Below, one piece after another: positions 55,977 through 64,000 of a DNA stretch of 64,000 bases; the stretch's first letter is position 1; the number at the start of each line of letters is the position of its first letter. Origin of the DNA: Ruegeria conchae (GTDB taxonomy: Bacteria; Pseudomonadota; Alphaproteobacteria; Rhodobacterales; Rhodobacteraceae); contig NZ_AEYW01000006.1 in the NCBI RefSeq assembly GCF_000192475.1, positions 744,001 to 808,000 on the forward strand, read 5' to 3'. The notes under the pieces are model-generated. The model worked only from the letters and a program-made list of their open reading frames with translations. It made no database searches and was not told the DNA's origin. A program made the position numbers and the translations under genes.

Positions 55977-57140
55977 TCACTTAAGATAGGGCTCAGGATC
56001 AACCGACTCGAACCCCTGACGCACCTCAAAATGCACATAGGCATTGTCGCCACCACGCAGCGCGGCGATTTTCTGACCCCGTCGCACCCTGTCACCCTTC
56101 TTCACGGTGATATTGTCGACATTGGCATAGACGGTCAGTAAATCATTGTTGTGCTTGACCACAATGATCGGAACCTGATCGGCGTCTTCCGTGATCGCCG
56201 CAACTGTGCCCGCCTCGGCCGCCGTTACAGAAGCACCTGGAGACGCCGCAATGTCGATCCCTTCGTTCTTGCCTTTGGCATAAGTGCGAATGATCGTCCC
56301 GTTCACAGGCGCTGCCAATGCTGAACTGCCTGAATTCGTAGGGGCTTCGGCAGTTACATCTGGTGCGGGTGTTGCAGCGGCAACCTTCTCATCCGGCAAT
56401 GGCTGTGTCGCGCTTGGCGGTGTCGGCGTCGGAGAGCCCTCTCCCGGCTGTGTCACAGCCGTCGCGGTTGCTGCTGGTGCGGCAGCGCGCGGCGCTGCCT
56501 GATCCTTGACGGGGATCAGCAGATACTGGTCCTCACGCACGGTAAAGTCCGATCCCAACCCGTTCCATTCGGCAAGCGATTCCACAGACACCTGATAGAG
56601 ACGCGAGATCGTATAAGCGGTTTCGCCGCGTTTTACCTTATGCCGAATGGGCTCTGGCCCGGATGCAGCAGGCGCCGGGGTCGCGGTGGGTTGCGCAGGT
56701 TGCAGGGTGGATGTCTGAACCGAACCAGTATCGGGTGCGTCATCAATCGCAGTCCCAGCTATGGTTGCAATATCAACACCACTCGAAGCACCGACTGAAC
56801 GCGGCAGTGCAAGCACTTCACCGTCCCGTAGAGAGTCATTCGGCTGCAAACCATTAAATCGCGCCAGTTCGGCGACTGGCATGCCGATACGGGCAGCGAC
56901 ATCACCAACCGTATCACCCCTACGGGCCACTGCCACTTGATAGTTTGGATAGGTTATCACCCCCCGTGCATCCGGTGACGGTCGGCTGGCGGTGGCTGCT
57001 AGAGCGGCATCTGTCGTAGAAAACCCGCCAACATTCCCGCGCAAGTCATAGTCGAACGGTCCTTCACACCCGGCCAGAATTGCCAGCACGGCCACGCCCG
57101 TTACACAACGGCGCATTGCTGAATTGGAAACTGCTCTCAT
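55977..57140 (-). CDS. NlpD-like lipoprotein: two LysM domains and degenerate M23 peptidase domain
   Basis: A 387-residue outer-membrane-type lipoprotein (lipobox LAGC, Cys 25). LysM domains lie at ~65-112 (VARRGDTVGDVAARIGMP) and ~170-215 (VKRGETAYTISRLYQVS), each binding peptidoglycan, with Pro/Ala/Thr-rich linkers. The M23 domain at ~285-387 lacks the zinc-binding HxxxD (it reads KNEGIDIA) and the HxH (NAYVHFEVR), so it is probably a non-catalytic amidase activator as NlpD/EnvC. Start 57140 has GAGG upstream. It follows pcm by 60 bp, giving surE-pcm-nlpD. Confidence 0.88.
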   Translation of the reverse strand: MRAVSNSAMRRCVTGVAVLAILAGCEGPFDYDLRGNVGGFSTTDAALAATASRPSPDARGVITYPNYQVAVARRGDTVGDVAARIGMPVAELARFNGLQPNDSLRDGEVLALPRSVGASSGVDIATIAGTAIDDAPDTGSVQTSTLQPAQPTATPAPAASGPEPIRHKVKRGETAYTISRLYQVSVESLAEWNGLGSDFTVREDQYLLIPVKDQAAPRAAAPAATATAVTQPGEGSPTPTPPSATQPLPDEKVAAATPAPDVTAEAPTNSGSSALAAPVNGTIIRTYAKGKNEGIDIAASPGASVTAAEAGTVAAITEDADQVPIIVVKHNNDLLTVYANVDNITVKKGDRVRRGQKIAALRGGDNAYVHFEVRQGFESVDPEPYLK

Positions 57141-57199
57141 TTTTCTGTCCTCAACACCTGCCCCTGTTCTCCGGGGTTCCGGCGCCTTTTAATATACCT

Positions 57200-57850
57200 T
57201 TACGCTCCGTCTTTTCCCAGCCCCTCAAGCAGAGGCACAAAACGGACCGGCAACAATTCGTCGTAATCCAGACCGGTCTCGGTACGCGTGACCCGGATCA
57301 GGGTCTGCACCGCATCCGACTGGCCCACGGGTAACACCATGATACCGCCGATTTTCAACTGCGCCAAGAGTGGCCCCGGAGGATCTTCGGCGGCAGCGGT
57401 TACAATGATACGGTCGAACGGTGCCTGTTCGGATAATCCAAAAGAACCATCCGAGAGCATCGCCGTCACATTTGTCAGCCCCAACTCACGAAACAGCTCA
57501 CCGGTTTCACGCACCAGCCGTTTATGGCGTTCGACAGTATAAACCCGGCGCGCCAGTTTGGACAGAATCGCCGCCTGATAACCCGATCCAGTGCCCACCT
57601 CTAGAACCGTGTCCCGCGGGCGCACTTGCAAAGCTTGCGTCATCAGACCCACAACCGAAGGTTGGCTGATGGTCTGACCACAGGCAATCGGCAATGGTGT
57701 GTCCTCATAGGCCCGCTGGGCAAACAGGCCCCTCACAAACTGCCCCCTGTCGATTTGCTCCATTGCGGCCAGAACGCGCGCATCAGTGACCCCGCGCGAA
57801 CGCAGCGCAAATAGGAACTGCATGATGGTTTCAGCGCTAGGTCCTGTCAT
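57200..57850 (-). CDS. pcm: Protein-L-isoaspartate O-methyltransferase
   Basis: A 216-residue SAM-dependent methyltransferase repairing isoaspartyl sites in aged proteins. Motif I is [15 protein letters not shown]; upstream are [15 protein letters not shown] (substrate loop) and MTQAL, downstream ERHKRLV and a [13 protein letters not shown] strand, all diagnostic of PCMT. ATG overlaps the surE stop by 4 bp. No rpoS follows, unlike enterobacteria. Confidence 0.94.
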   Translation of the reverse strand: MTGPSAETIMQFLFALRSRGVTDARVLAAMEQIDRGQFVRGLFAQRAYEDTPLPIACGQTISQPSVVGLMTQALQVRPRDTVLEVGTGSGYQAAILSKLARRVYTVERHKRLVRETGELFRELGLTNVTAMLSDGSFGLSEQAPFDRIIVTAAAEDPPGPLLAQLKIGGIMVLPVGQSDAVQTLIRVTRTETGLDYDELLPVRFVPLLEGLGKDGA

Positions 57851-58629
57851 TCGATGACCTTCAACGCCTCAAGTGTGTCGTGGGCGGTCAGATCGGCTCG
57901 CATCGGTGTCACCGAGATATACCCTTCAAGGTTAACGGCGGCATCCGTACCCGGAGCAGTTGGGTTGTGCTGATATCCGCCCTTGATCCACAGGAACCGC
58001 CGCCCCGACGGAGAGCTGTGGGGTTCGACCGAGAAATGCGTATCCCGGCGGAATCCCTGCGGTGCTACCCGGGCACCCAGCACTTCATCGGCGGGGACCG
58101 GTGGAAAATTTACGTTGTAGAACAGTCGGTAATCACCCGATTCTGGCGGGGTGGCATCCAAAATGCGCCGAACAAGCCCCGCTCCGTAACGGGCTGCTGC
58201 CTCAAACGGATCTTCCAGCCCCAAATTGCGCGGGCCAAAATACTGTGACAAGGCAATCGCAGGGCGACCCTGCAGGGCCGCCTCCATCGCCCCACCGATC
58301 GTACCGGAATACAAGGTGTTTTCAGCCGAGTTATTGCCCCGGTTCACCCCGGACAACACCAGATCGGGCGGAGCGTCTTTCATCACGTCGTGCAGGCCGG
58401 CCAAAACGCAATCCGCGGGAGACCCTTCGGCGGCAAAGCGACGCTCACCCAGTTTGGCCACCATCATCGGGTGGGTATAGCTGATACAATGACCGACGCC
58501 CGATTGCTCAAAAGCAGGTGCGACCACCCAAACCTCGCCTTCGGGGCCAGCCAGTTCAGCCGCGATCGCTTCAAGCACAATCAGTCCCGGCGCATTGATG
58601 CCGTCATCATTGGTCAGAAGAATTCGCAT
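57847..58629 (-). CDS. surE: 5'/3'-nucleotidase SurE
   Basis: A 260-residue SurE phosphatase acting on nucleoside monophosphates. The N-terminal [15 protein letters not shown] provides the metal-binding Asp pair; S43-region FEQSGVGH and [22 protein letters not shown] complete the active site. It heads the surE-pcm-nlpD operon on the minus strand; the 118-bp gap to the ABC gene should hold its promoter, though none is clear. Confidence 0.95.
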   Translation of the reverse strand: MRILLTNDDGINAPGLIVLEAIAAELAGPEGEVWVVAPAFEQSGVGHCISYTHPMMVAKLGERRFAAEGSPADCVLAGLHDVMKDAPPDLVLSGVNRGNNSAENTLYSGTIGGAMEAALQGRPAIALSQYFGPRNLGLEDPFEAAARYGAGLVRRILDATPPESGDYRLFYNVNFPPVPADEVLGARVAPQGFRRDTHFSVEPHSSPSGRRFLWIKGGYQHNPTAPGTDAAVNLEGYISVTPMRADLTAHDTLEALKVIE

Positions 58630-58747
58630 GCCCGGTCCACCCCTCGTTTTGCCCTTGATAGACCCGCCTCAGCGCTGCGACAAGCAATGCACATGCGCAA
58701 TCTGAGGCTTTCACGCACCACTTGGATGAAAATGCAGGATTTGAGCG

Positions 58748-59833
58748 TCAGGCCGGGAACACAAAACACCGGTCGCGGCGAATGGTCAGCCACATGACTC
58801 GGCCCTCTTTAGGTACAAAGACGTTCGGAACCGTCGCCTTCAGGATCGAGCCATCGTAGTCCATTCGAAACTCGACAAGGCTTTCATTTCCCAGAAATCG
58901 AGCACGCTCAACCACACCTCGGGCTGCAACACCGTCTGTAGGTGTTGGCGCAGGCCCTTTGCCATTGCGGTCGAAATCCAGTTTGACATGCTGGGGCCGG
59001 AACACGATTTCAACATCGGTTGCGTCCGGCACACCTGGCGCGAGAAAACGACCAAACGGAGTATGCGCCAAAGCACCATTAACTTGCGACTTCAACACAT
59101 TGACATCACTAAAGAACGCGACTGCAGCCTTGTCTGCAGGTCGGGTATAGACATTGTACGGCGCCCCTTGCTGCACAATCTTGCCGCGCCGCATCAGCGC
59201 GATCTCATCGGCCATCCGCATCGCCTCGTCCGGCTCATGCGTGACCAACAGAACGGCAGCATCCTCTTCCTTAAGGACTGCCAGCGTCTCATCCCGAATA
59301 CCATCTCGTAGACGGTTATCGAGGCCCGAAAACGGCTCATCCATCAGCATGATCCGTGGACGTGGTGCAAGCGCCCGCGCCAAAGCCACACGCTGTTGCT
59401 CCCCTCCCGACAACTGATGCGGAAATCCATCAATAAACCGCATCAAATCGACTTTGGTCAGCAATTCTTCAACCCGCGCGCGCTTCTGCTCTTTGCTGCC
59501 CTTCAGGCCAAACGCGACGTTGTCTGCCACGCTGAGGTGCGGAAACAGGGCAAAATCCTGAAACATCAGGCCAATCTCGCGCCGCTCTGGGGGCACTCGA
59601 AACACAGTGTCGCAGATCAATTTGCCATCGACATAAATCTCGCCCGAGGTCTGCATCTCGACGCCAGCGATCATGCGCAAGGTGGTTGACTTGCCACAAC
59701 CCGACGGCCCCAGCAGACAGGTCACCTGCCCTGCCTGAACGGTCAAGGACACATCATCCACAACCGTCCGCCCAGCAAAGCGCGCAACCAGATTGCGGAT
59801 TTCCAATCGAGGAGGAGTTGTCGTCACTGTCAC
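58748..59833 (-). CDS. ABC transporter ATP-binding protein, FbpC-like
   Basis: A ~361-residue importer ATPase. Walker A is GPSGCGKST, Q-loop MFQDFALFPHL, signature LSGGEQQRVALAR, Walker B IMLMDEPFSGLD and switch His VTHEP. A C-terminal TOBE-like domain (VEIVFRPQHVKLDF) is present. Closest to the ferric-iron/FbpC group, but thiamine or polyamine import is possible. No permease or binding-protein gene is adjacent. I choose GTG 59833 as start; TTG 59890 is an alternative. Confidence 0.82.
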   Translation of the reverse strand: MTVTTTPPRLEIRNLVARFAGRTVVDDVSLTVQAGQVTCLLGPSGCGKSTTLRMIAGVEMQTSGEIYVDGKLICDTVFRVPPERREIGLMFQDFALFPHLSVADNVAFGLKGSKEQKRARVEELLTKVDLMRFIDGFPHQLSGGEQQRVALARALAPRPRIMLMDEPFSGLDNRLRDGIRDETLAVLKEEDAAVLLVTHEPDEAMRMADEIALMRRGKIVQQGAPYNVYTRPADKAAVAFFSDVNVLKSQVNGALAHTPFGRFLAPGVPDATDVEIVFRPQHVKLDFDRNGKGPAPTPTDGVAARGVVERARFLGNESLVEFRMDYDGSILKATVPNVFVPKEGRVMWLTIRRDRCFVFPA

Positions 59834-59913
59834 CGATGGACCCCGTTGCCTTTCCCGATCAATTCCATCGGGCTTAGGCGGGGATAGCAACCCCGACCTT
59901 CAGGCGCAAGGGA

Positions 59914-60960
59914 TCAGCAACACCCAGTTGACGCAGCTTCGCCCTGTACAACAAACGGGCTATCACCGCCGCATCCTTCGAAGATCCCATAGTGGGTTGA
60001 GAAATCGCCGATGAATTCGAAATGTCGTGCAAAACGAGTGTCTTGCATCATCATCCATGTATTGCCACAGACCGGGAACACTTTGCCAGTCTCAATCGTG
60101 TGGTGATCATCCAGCACAAATTCATGCGGCGCATGCGGCACTGTGCCCTTGTAGATCACAGCCTGACCGTAGTCTTCGCAAGCCGGCTCAAGCTCGGGCA
60201 GCTTGAACAGACGGTATGTGGCCGAAATAAAGCTGAGCGGTGCCACCCTTTCCTCCAGAGCGGAGTTCTCGATCGTCAAAGGACGATGCGTGACCCTACG
60301 CGGATCACCAAACCCGGCAGCGCGCGACATCGACAGGAAGTCATTCCAATAGAGCGCCCCCGACAAGCACTCACCATACAGCACCTCGTCTTCGGCCATG
60401 GCTTTGGGCACCCGACGGTCAGCATAGACGTCCGAGAAATACATCTCACCGCCTTTTTTCAGCAAACGATGGGCCCCGCGCAGTACAGCAGCCTTGTCAG
60501 TCGCCAGATTGATTACGCAGTTCGAGACAATGATATCGAACGATCCCGGTTCTAGGTCCAACTCATCCAGCTTTTCGATAAAACCGTGATGAAACTCTAC
60601 ATTGCTTTTGGAATGCCCAAATGCCTCAGCGTGATAATCCTGTTGAGAGCGCGCAACATCCAACTGTTCCGGCGTCATGTCGACGCCGACAACACGGCCA
60701 TTCTCACCAACCATCGCCGACAGAGCATACACATCCCGCCCCGCGCCACAGCCCAGATCAAGGATGTGCATTCCTTCCAGATCCAGCGGAGCAATTAGCC
60801 CACACCCATAGTAACGTGTCAGCACATCATTATGAATTTGCGATAGAATTTTCTTGACGTGATCCGGCATATCATCCGGGGTACAGCATGCATTCGTTTG
60901 CAAATCCGCACTGCCTTGCAGCACTTCGCCATAGTAGTTCTGCACAGCTTCATGCTTCAT
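59914..60960 (-). CDS. ArsM-like SAM methyltransferase with C-terminal extension
   Basis: A 348-residue methyltransferase. The SAM site is ILDLGCGAGRDVYAL and GVDMTPEQLDVAR; Cys residues at NACCTPDD (~30) and in VSNCVINL match the arsenite-binding cysteines of ArsM, and LDDLDLEPGSFDIIVSN is typical. Residues beyond ~250 form an extra domain ending STGCC. ArsM methylates As(III) to volatile or less reactive forms. There are no other ars genes nearby. ATG 60960 follows AAAAGGAAT. Confidence 0.82.
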   Translation of the reverse strand: MKHEAVQNYYGEVLQGSADLQTNACCTPDDMPDHVKKILSQIHNDVLTRYYGCGLIAPLDLEGMHILDLGCGAGRDVYALSAMVGENGRVVGVDMTPEQLDVARSQQDYHAEAFGHSKSNVEFHHGFIEKLDELDLEPGSFDIIVSNCVINLATDKAAVLRGAHRLLKKGGEMYFSDVYADRRVPKAMAEDEVLYGECLSGALYWNDFLSMSRAAGFGDPRRVTHRPLTIENSALEERVAPLSFISATYRLFKLPELEPACEDYGQAVIYKGTVPHAPHEFVLDDHHTIETGKVFPVCGNTWMMMQDTRFARHFEFIGDFSTHYGIFEGCGGDSPFVVQGEAASTGCC

Positions 60961-61057
60961 CGCGGCATTCCTTTTATCACTGGTTGCACTGCAGTTAATG
61001 CAGCAAGCCGAACCGTGCAATCCACCACCGCCCGATTTGACGATACCGTGACCGCGC

Positions 61058-62170
61058 TCAGCCCAGCAATTCGAAATCCACGCCCGTACGCACCCGCCCG
61101 TTCACCTGAACCTCTAACCGATGTGGCCCGGGCACCAGTTTGAATGTGGTCGCGTTGCCCTTGAGCTTGTGGCGCTTTGTGACGACCAATTGTCCTTCTT
61201 CCAAACTGGTTTGTTTCAACTTGTGAACTTTAGGTGAAACCTTCCCCCCAGGCCTTTGAAAATGTACAATATAATCGATCAAAACAGGCTGTCCACTCGC
61301 GCCCTTCAATCGCGCTTCGAAATCAAGCGCCTCACCAATCCGAGCCGGACCATTCACCTGAACTTCGACCGCGATATCAGCTTCGGGATCATACCCAAGA
61401 GCTCTCATCGCGCCCGGGTGCCCAGACTTTACCAGACCCCGCAAAGCGTGCGCTGTCATCCACTGCAACTCTTCCGGATCCTGTTGCTGTTCCTCCTCCC
61501 ACTTACGCAGTCGTTCCAGCACCAGACCGGGGTCTTTCTTGGTGATATCATTCAGATGGTTGGCGACTGATCGTGTCACATATCGCGTCTGATCCCCATG
61601 CAGCTGGTCAAGCAACGGCAAGGGATCAGAGACGTCCAAGCCAACAGCCTGCCCCCAAGGCAGGCGTGGCCTTGTCCCTTCGCTGACCAGACGGCGCACG
61701 TGATAGCTGGGATGGCAACACCAGATCTGCATACGCTCAAAAACTTTCTCTGGATGGTGGTTCAGGAAAGGGCGGATCGCCCATTCCATCGAAAAGCGTT
61801 GCGTAAGCTCTTCCAAGACGTCCAGCGACAATTCAGGGTGATCCAGCCCGATCGCGCAGACCCAATCGCCCAGAGGCGCATAAATGAAATCGCCGAAGTC
61901 ATCATCACTCTTGCCGGGATCAAGCGGCGGTGGCAGCGCATCTAGAATGACCGGGGCAACCGTTGGAAGATTACCCGGAACGGCTTCTTGCAAACATTCT
62001 GCAATCCAGGCCATCCGCTCTTTCAATTCCAGCTCAAGCAATCGCGACATTATTCGTGCTTCGAGTGCACCTGTGTCGAAATGAGGGTCAGCTTCCGCGA
62101 ACAAGCCCGCAAGATAGCTTACTTTTTCAGCGTTGAAGAGTTGATCTTTCAGAGAAAAGTTTTGCGCCAT
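61058..62170 (-). CDS. alkC: AlkC-type DNA alkylation repair glycosylase
   Basis: A 370-residue HEAT-like repeat protein. FSLKDQLFNAEKVSYLAGLF at the N-terminus and LELELKERMAWIAE are characteristic of AlkC; the helical repeats run to ~255, with HPSYHVRRLVSEGTRPRLPW in the catalytic cleft. Residues ~262-370 are a beta-rich Ig-like domain (VEVQVNGPARIGEALDF, TFKLVPGPHRLEVQVNG), which AlkC has and AlkD lacks. It excises 3-methyladenine type lesions without base flipping. It precedes arsM by 97 bp. Confidence 0.85.
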   Translation of the reverse strand: MAQNFSLKDQLFNAEKVSYLAGLFAEADPHFDTGALEARIMSRLLELELKERMAWIAECLQEAVPGNLPTVAPVILDALPPPLDPGKSDDDFGDFIYAPLGDWVCAIGLDHPELSLDVLEELTQRFSMEWAIRPFLNHHPEKVFERMQIWCCHPSYHVRRLVSEGTRPRLPWGQAVGLDVSDPLPLLDQLHGDQTRYVTRSVANHLNDITKKDPGLVLERLRKWEEEQQQDPEELQWMTAHALRGLVKSGHPGAMRALGYDPEADIAVEVQVNGPARIGEALDFEARLKGASGQPVLIDYIVHFQRPGGKVSPKVHKLKQTSLEEGQLVVTKRHKLKGNATTFKLVPGPHRLEVQVNGRVRTGVDFELLG

Positions 62171-62172
62171 GC

Positions 62173-62952
62173 TTACATCGTCAGATTAGTGCCCCCACCA
62201 TCCAGCAAAATATTCTGCCCGACGATGAAACCGGCATGTTGTGAACATAAAAATGCGCAAGTCGCCCCGAATTCTTCCCGCGTTCCATAGCGGCGCGCTG
62301 GAATGGTCGCGGCGCGCTCTGCCCGTGCATCATCGATCGAGATCCCCTTCTGCGCCGACACGCCGCCATCCAGTGCGTCCGCCCGATCGGTTGCATGGAT
62401 TCCTGGCAACAGATTGTTAATTGTTACCCCATGCGGGGCCACCTGACGCGAAGTGCCCGCCACGTATCCGGTCAGACCAGTACGCGCCGCATTTGACAAA
62501 CCCAAAACAGCGATCGGTGCACGTACGGATTGTGAGGTGATATTCACCACACGGCCCCAGCCTTTATCCATCATTCCCGGAAGCAGAGCCTTCATGAACG
62601 CAATCGGTGTCAGCATGTTTGCATCCAGCGCTTTGATAAAGTCGTCGCGTTCCCAATCAGACCACATCCCCGGAGGCGGTCCACCTGCGTTTGTAACAAG
62701 GATATCAACACCCTGCGCGGCGTTTGTCACCTCAGCCTGACCTTCAGATATAGTAACGTCACAAGCGACGGTCTGTACGGCAACGCCATATGACGACCGC
62801 AAACGTGTTGCCTCGGCTTCCAGCGCCTCAGACCCGCGTGCGTTCATCACTAGGTCGACACCGGCTTCGGCCAGCGCCTCAGCGCAGCCCAGACCCAAAC
62901 CTTTGCTGCTGGCGCAAACCAACGCACGTTTTCCACGAATTCCAAGATCCAT
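62173..62952 (-). CDS. Atypical short-chain dehydrogenase/reductase
   Basis: A 259-residue SDR with cofactor motif VCASSKGLGLGCAEAL and NAGGPPPG (the NNAG-like element). The usual catalytic YxxxK position reads LGLSNAARTGL, so Tyr and Lys are both missing. The rest of the fold is intact up to QNILLDGGGTNL. ATG 62952 is supported by AGGGAGGG; the longer frame is not. It stops 3 bp before alkC starts, so the two are cotranscribed. Confidence 0.8.
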   Translation of the reverse strand: MDLGIRGKRALVCASSKGLGLGCAEALAEAGVDLVMNARGSEALEAEATRLRSSYGVAVQTVACDVTISEGQAEVTNAAQGVDILVTNAGGPPPGMWSDWERDDFIKALDANMLTPIAFMKALLPGMMDKGWGRVVNITSQSVRAPIAVLGLSNAARTGLTGYVAGTSRQVAPHGVTINNLLPGIHATDRADALDGGVSAQKGISIDDARAERAATIPARRYGTREEFGATCAFLCSQHAGFIVGQNILLDGGGTNLTM

Positions 62953-63022
62953 TCTGACCCTCCCTATCTTTGCCCTCATTTAGCATCGGCCCGACAAGGA
63001 AGGCCAGAAACGGATCAGTGGC

Positions 63023-63385
63023 TCAATAGAAGAACTCTTCCCGCACGATCTTGCCGTCCGCGACGTGATAAACAGCTACTTCGCGCATATCAAAGCTCTC
63101 ACCAGACTCCTTCACCTTGCCCTGAACTTCGAAGATGACGGCAAAGCGGTCTTCGCCATGCGGGAACGGATCACTCACCGACGCGCCTGAAACCTCGTGC
63201 GCGCCTTCCCACCACTCATGTTTGCCTCGTATTGCGTCACGGCCATGAGTTTCGCGGCCCATGCCCATTGCATCCGCAGCCTCGACTGAGACAGCATCCG
63301 CTGCGTAAAGCTTGTCCAGATTTTCTTTGGCTCGGTTTTCTCTGCAACCCGCAACCAATTCGTCTGCGATTTCTTTCAAATTCAT
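63023..63385 (-). CDS. SnoaL-like (NTF2-fold) protein
   Basis: A 120-residue small protein: helix [26 protein letters not shown], then [23 protein letters not shown] and strands ending [10 protein letters not shown]. This is a typical SnoaL-like single domain. ATG 63385 follows GGAGTGG 4 bp upstream; the in-frame ATG at 63409 is less likely. Function unknown. It is divergent from prfC. Confidence 0.72.
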   Translation of the reverse strand: MNLKEIADELVAGCRENRAKENLDKLYAADAVSVEAADAMGMGRETHGRDAIRGKHEWWEGAHEVSGASVSDPFPHGEDRFAVIFEVQGKVKESGESFDMREVAVYHVADGKIVREEFFY

Positions 63386-63494
63386 TGGTCCACTCCATAT
63401 TTTGTTCACTATATGTTCCTATTGCCATACCCCCACGATTCGAACCACCCCCTTTGTCTTGCCTCGGCAGGGTTCCCCGCCTATACGCGCGTTT

Positions 63495-64000
63495 ATGCTT
63501 GATACCTCGAACCAACCCACTCTGCCGCCCGAGATTGCCCGTCGCCGGACATTCGCCATTATCTCGCACCCGGATGCGGGCAAGACAACGCTAACGGAAA
63601 AGTTCCTGCTTTATGGGGGGGCCATTCAAATGGCCGGTCAGGTGCGCGCCAAGGGTGAGGCACGGCGCACGCGGTCGGACTTTATGCAGATGGAGAAAGA
63701 TCGCGGTATCTCGGTCTCGGCCTCGGCGATGTCCTTCGACTACGGGGATTTCCGGTTCAATCTGGTGGACACCCCCGGCCACTCGGATTTCTCGGAAGAT
63801 ACCTATCGCACCCTGACGGCCGTAGACGCCGCCGTCATGGTCATTGACGGTGCGAAAGGTGTGGAAAGCCAGACGCAGAAACTGTTCGAGGTCTGCCGCC
63901 TGCGCGATCTGCCGATCCTGACCTTCTGTAACAAGATGGACCGCGAAAGCCGCGATACGTTCGAGATCATCGACGAAATTCAGGAGATGCTGGCCATAGA
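63495..64000 (+). CDS. prfC: Peptide chain release factor 3, N-terminal part (3' partial)
   Basis: The first ~168 codons of RF3, a translational GTPase that recycles RF1/RF2 from the ribosome. G1 is HPDAGKTTL (Lys 30), switch I/G2 region [20 protein letters not shown]3 DTPGH and G4 NKMDRES. The gene continues beyond the window. The divergent gap with the SnoaL-like gene (63386-63494) is short and holds both promoters. Confidence 0.95.
   Translation, partial: MLDTSNQPTLPPEIARRRTFAIISHPDAGKTTLTEKFLLYGGAIQMAGQVRAKGEARRTRSDFMQMEKDRGISVSASAMSFDYGDFRFNLVDTPGHSDFSEDTYRTLTAVDAAVMVIDGAKGVESQTQKLFEVCRLRDLPILTFCNKMDRESRDTFEIIDEIQEMLAI

Overview
This 64 kb window is chromosomal DNA from an alphaproteobacterium, most likely a marine Rhodobacterales (Roseobacter group) species. 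The evidence is a GC-rich codon pattern, many ATGA or TGATG start/stop overlaps, and several gene orders typical of that order: dusB-ntrB-ntrC-ntrY-ntrX with trkA-trkH-hfq-hflX, a fused ispDF followed by pgpA and pncC, radA-cvpA with purF nearby, tatA-tatB-tatC, and surE-pcm-nlpD. The NtrC lacks the sigma-54 contact loop, as known for Rhodobacter. No rRNA, tRNA, CRISPR array, prophage or complete insertion sequence was seen. Genus and species cannot be fixed from the sequence alone.

Layout. 1-5.3 kb: 3' end of an acyl-CoA synthetase gene, a DsbA/FrnE-like oxidoreductase, an MFS pump, a TPR protein and an exported SH3-like protein. 5.3-11.1 kb: mfd, a small membrane protein, hemB and a SYLF lipoprotein. 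11.3-14.6 kb: a penicillin-acylase family enzyme and two small alpha+beta-barrel proteins (SnoaL-like and ABM). 14.6-28.8 kb, minus strand: the RNA chaperone, potassium uptake and nitrogen-control block (hflX, hfq, trkH, trkA, then ntrX, ntrY, ntrC, ntrB, dusB), interrupted by an XRE regulator, an MFS transporter and a lipoprotein gene. 28.9-34.9 kb: ispDF, pgpA, pncC, amt, pyrE, dnaB. 35-42.6 kb: a 2OG-Fe(II) oxygenase, alr, MlaE/MlaF-type lipid transport genes, two small membrane proteins, a coiled-coil membrane protein, radA, cvpA.

42.7-49.3 kb is the most accessory-looking part. A five-gene minus-strand operon (Rieske oxygenase alpha subunit, GloA-like VOC protein, EutQ-like cupin, glutamine-synthetase family ligase, MetX-like alpha/beta hydrolase) is divergent from an Lrp/AsnC regulator. 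It sits between cvpA and purF, which are usually neighbours in this group, and is bordered by gene-poor DNA with a decayed reading frame and an orphan DnaJ-zinc-finger-like miniprotein. The set reads as an inducible catabolic pathway for an amine or N-heteroaromatic compound. Its substrate cannot be named from sequence, and it is the best candidate here for an undescribed system.

49.4-64 kb: purF, a small conserved protein, an SDR, a DUF815 ATPase, tatCBA, an ABM protein with a WYL regulator and a perfect palindromic operator, nlpD-like/pcm/surE, an orphan FbpC-like ATPase, an ArsM-like methyltransferase, AlkC, an atypical SDR, a SnoaL-like protein, and the 5' part of prfC running off the end. 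Two copies of a GC-rich hairpin repeat lie between convergent gene pairs (52079-52130 and 55919-55972).
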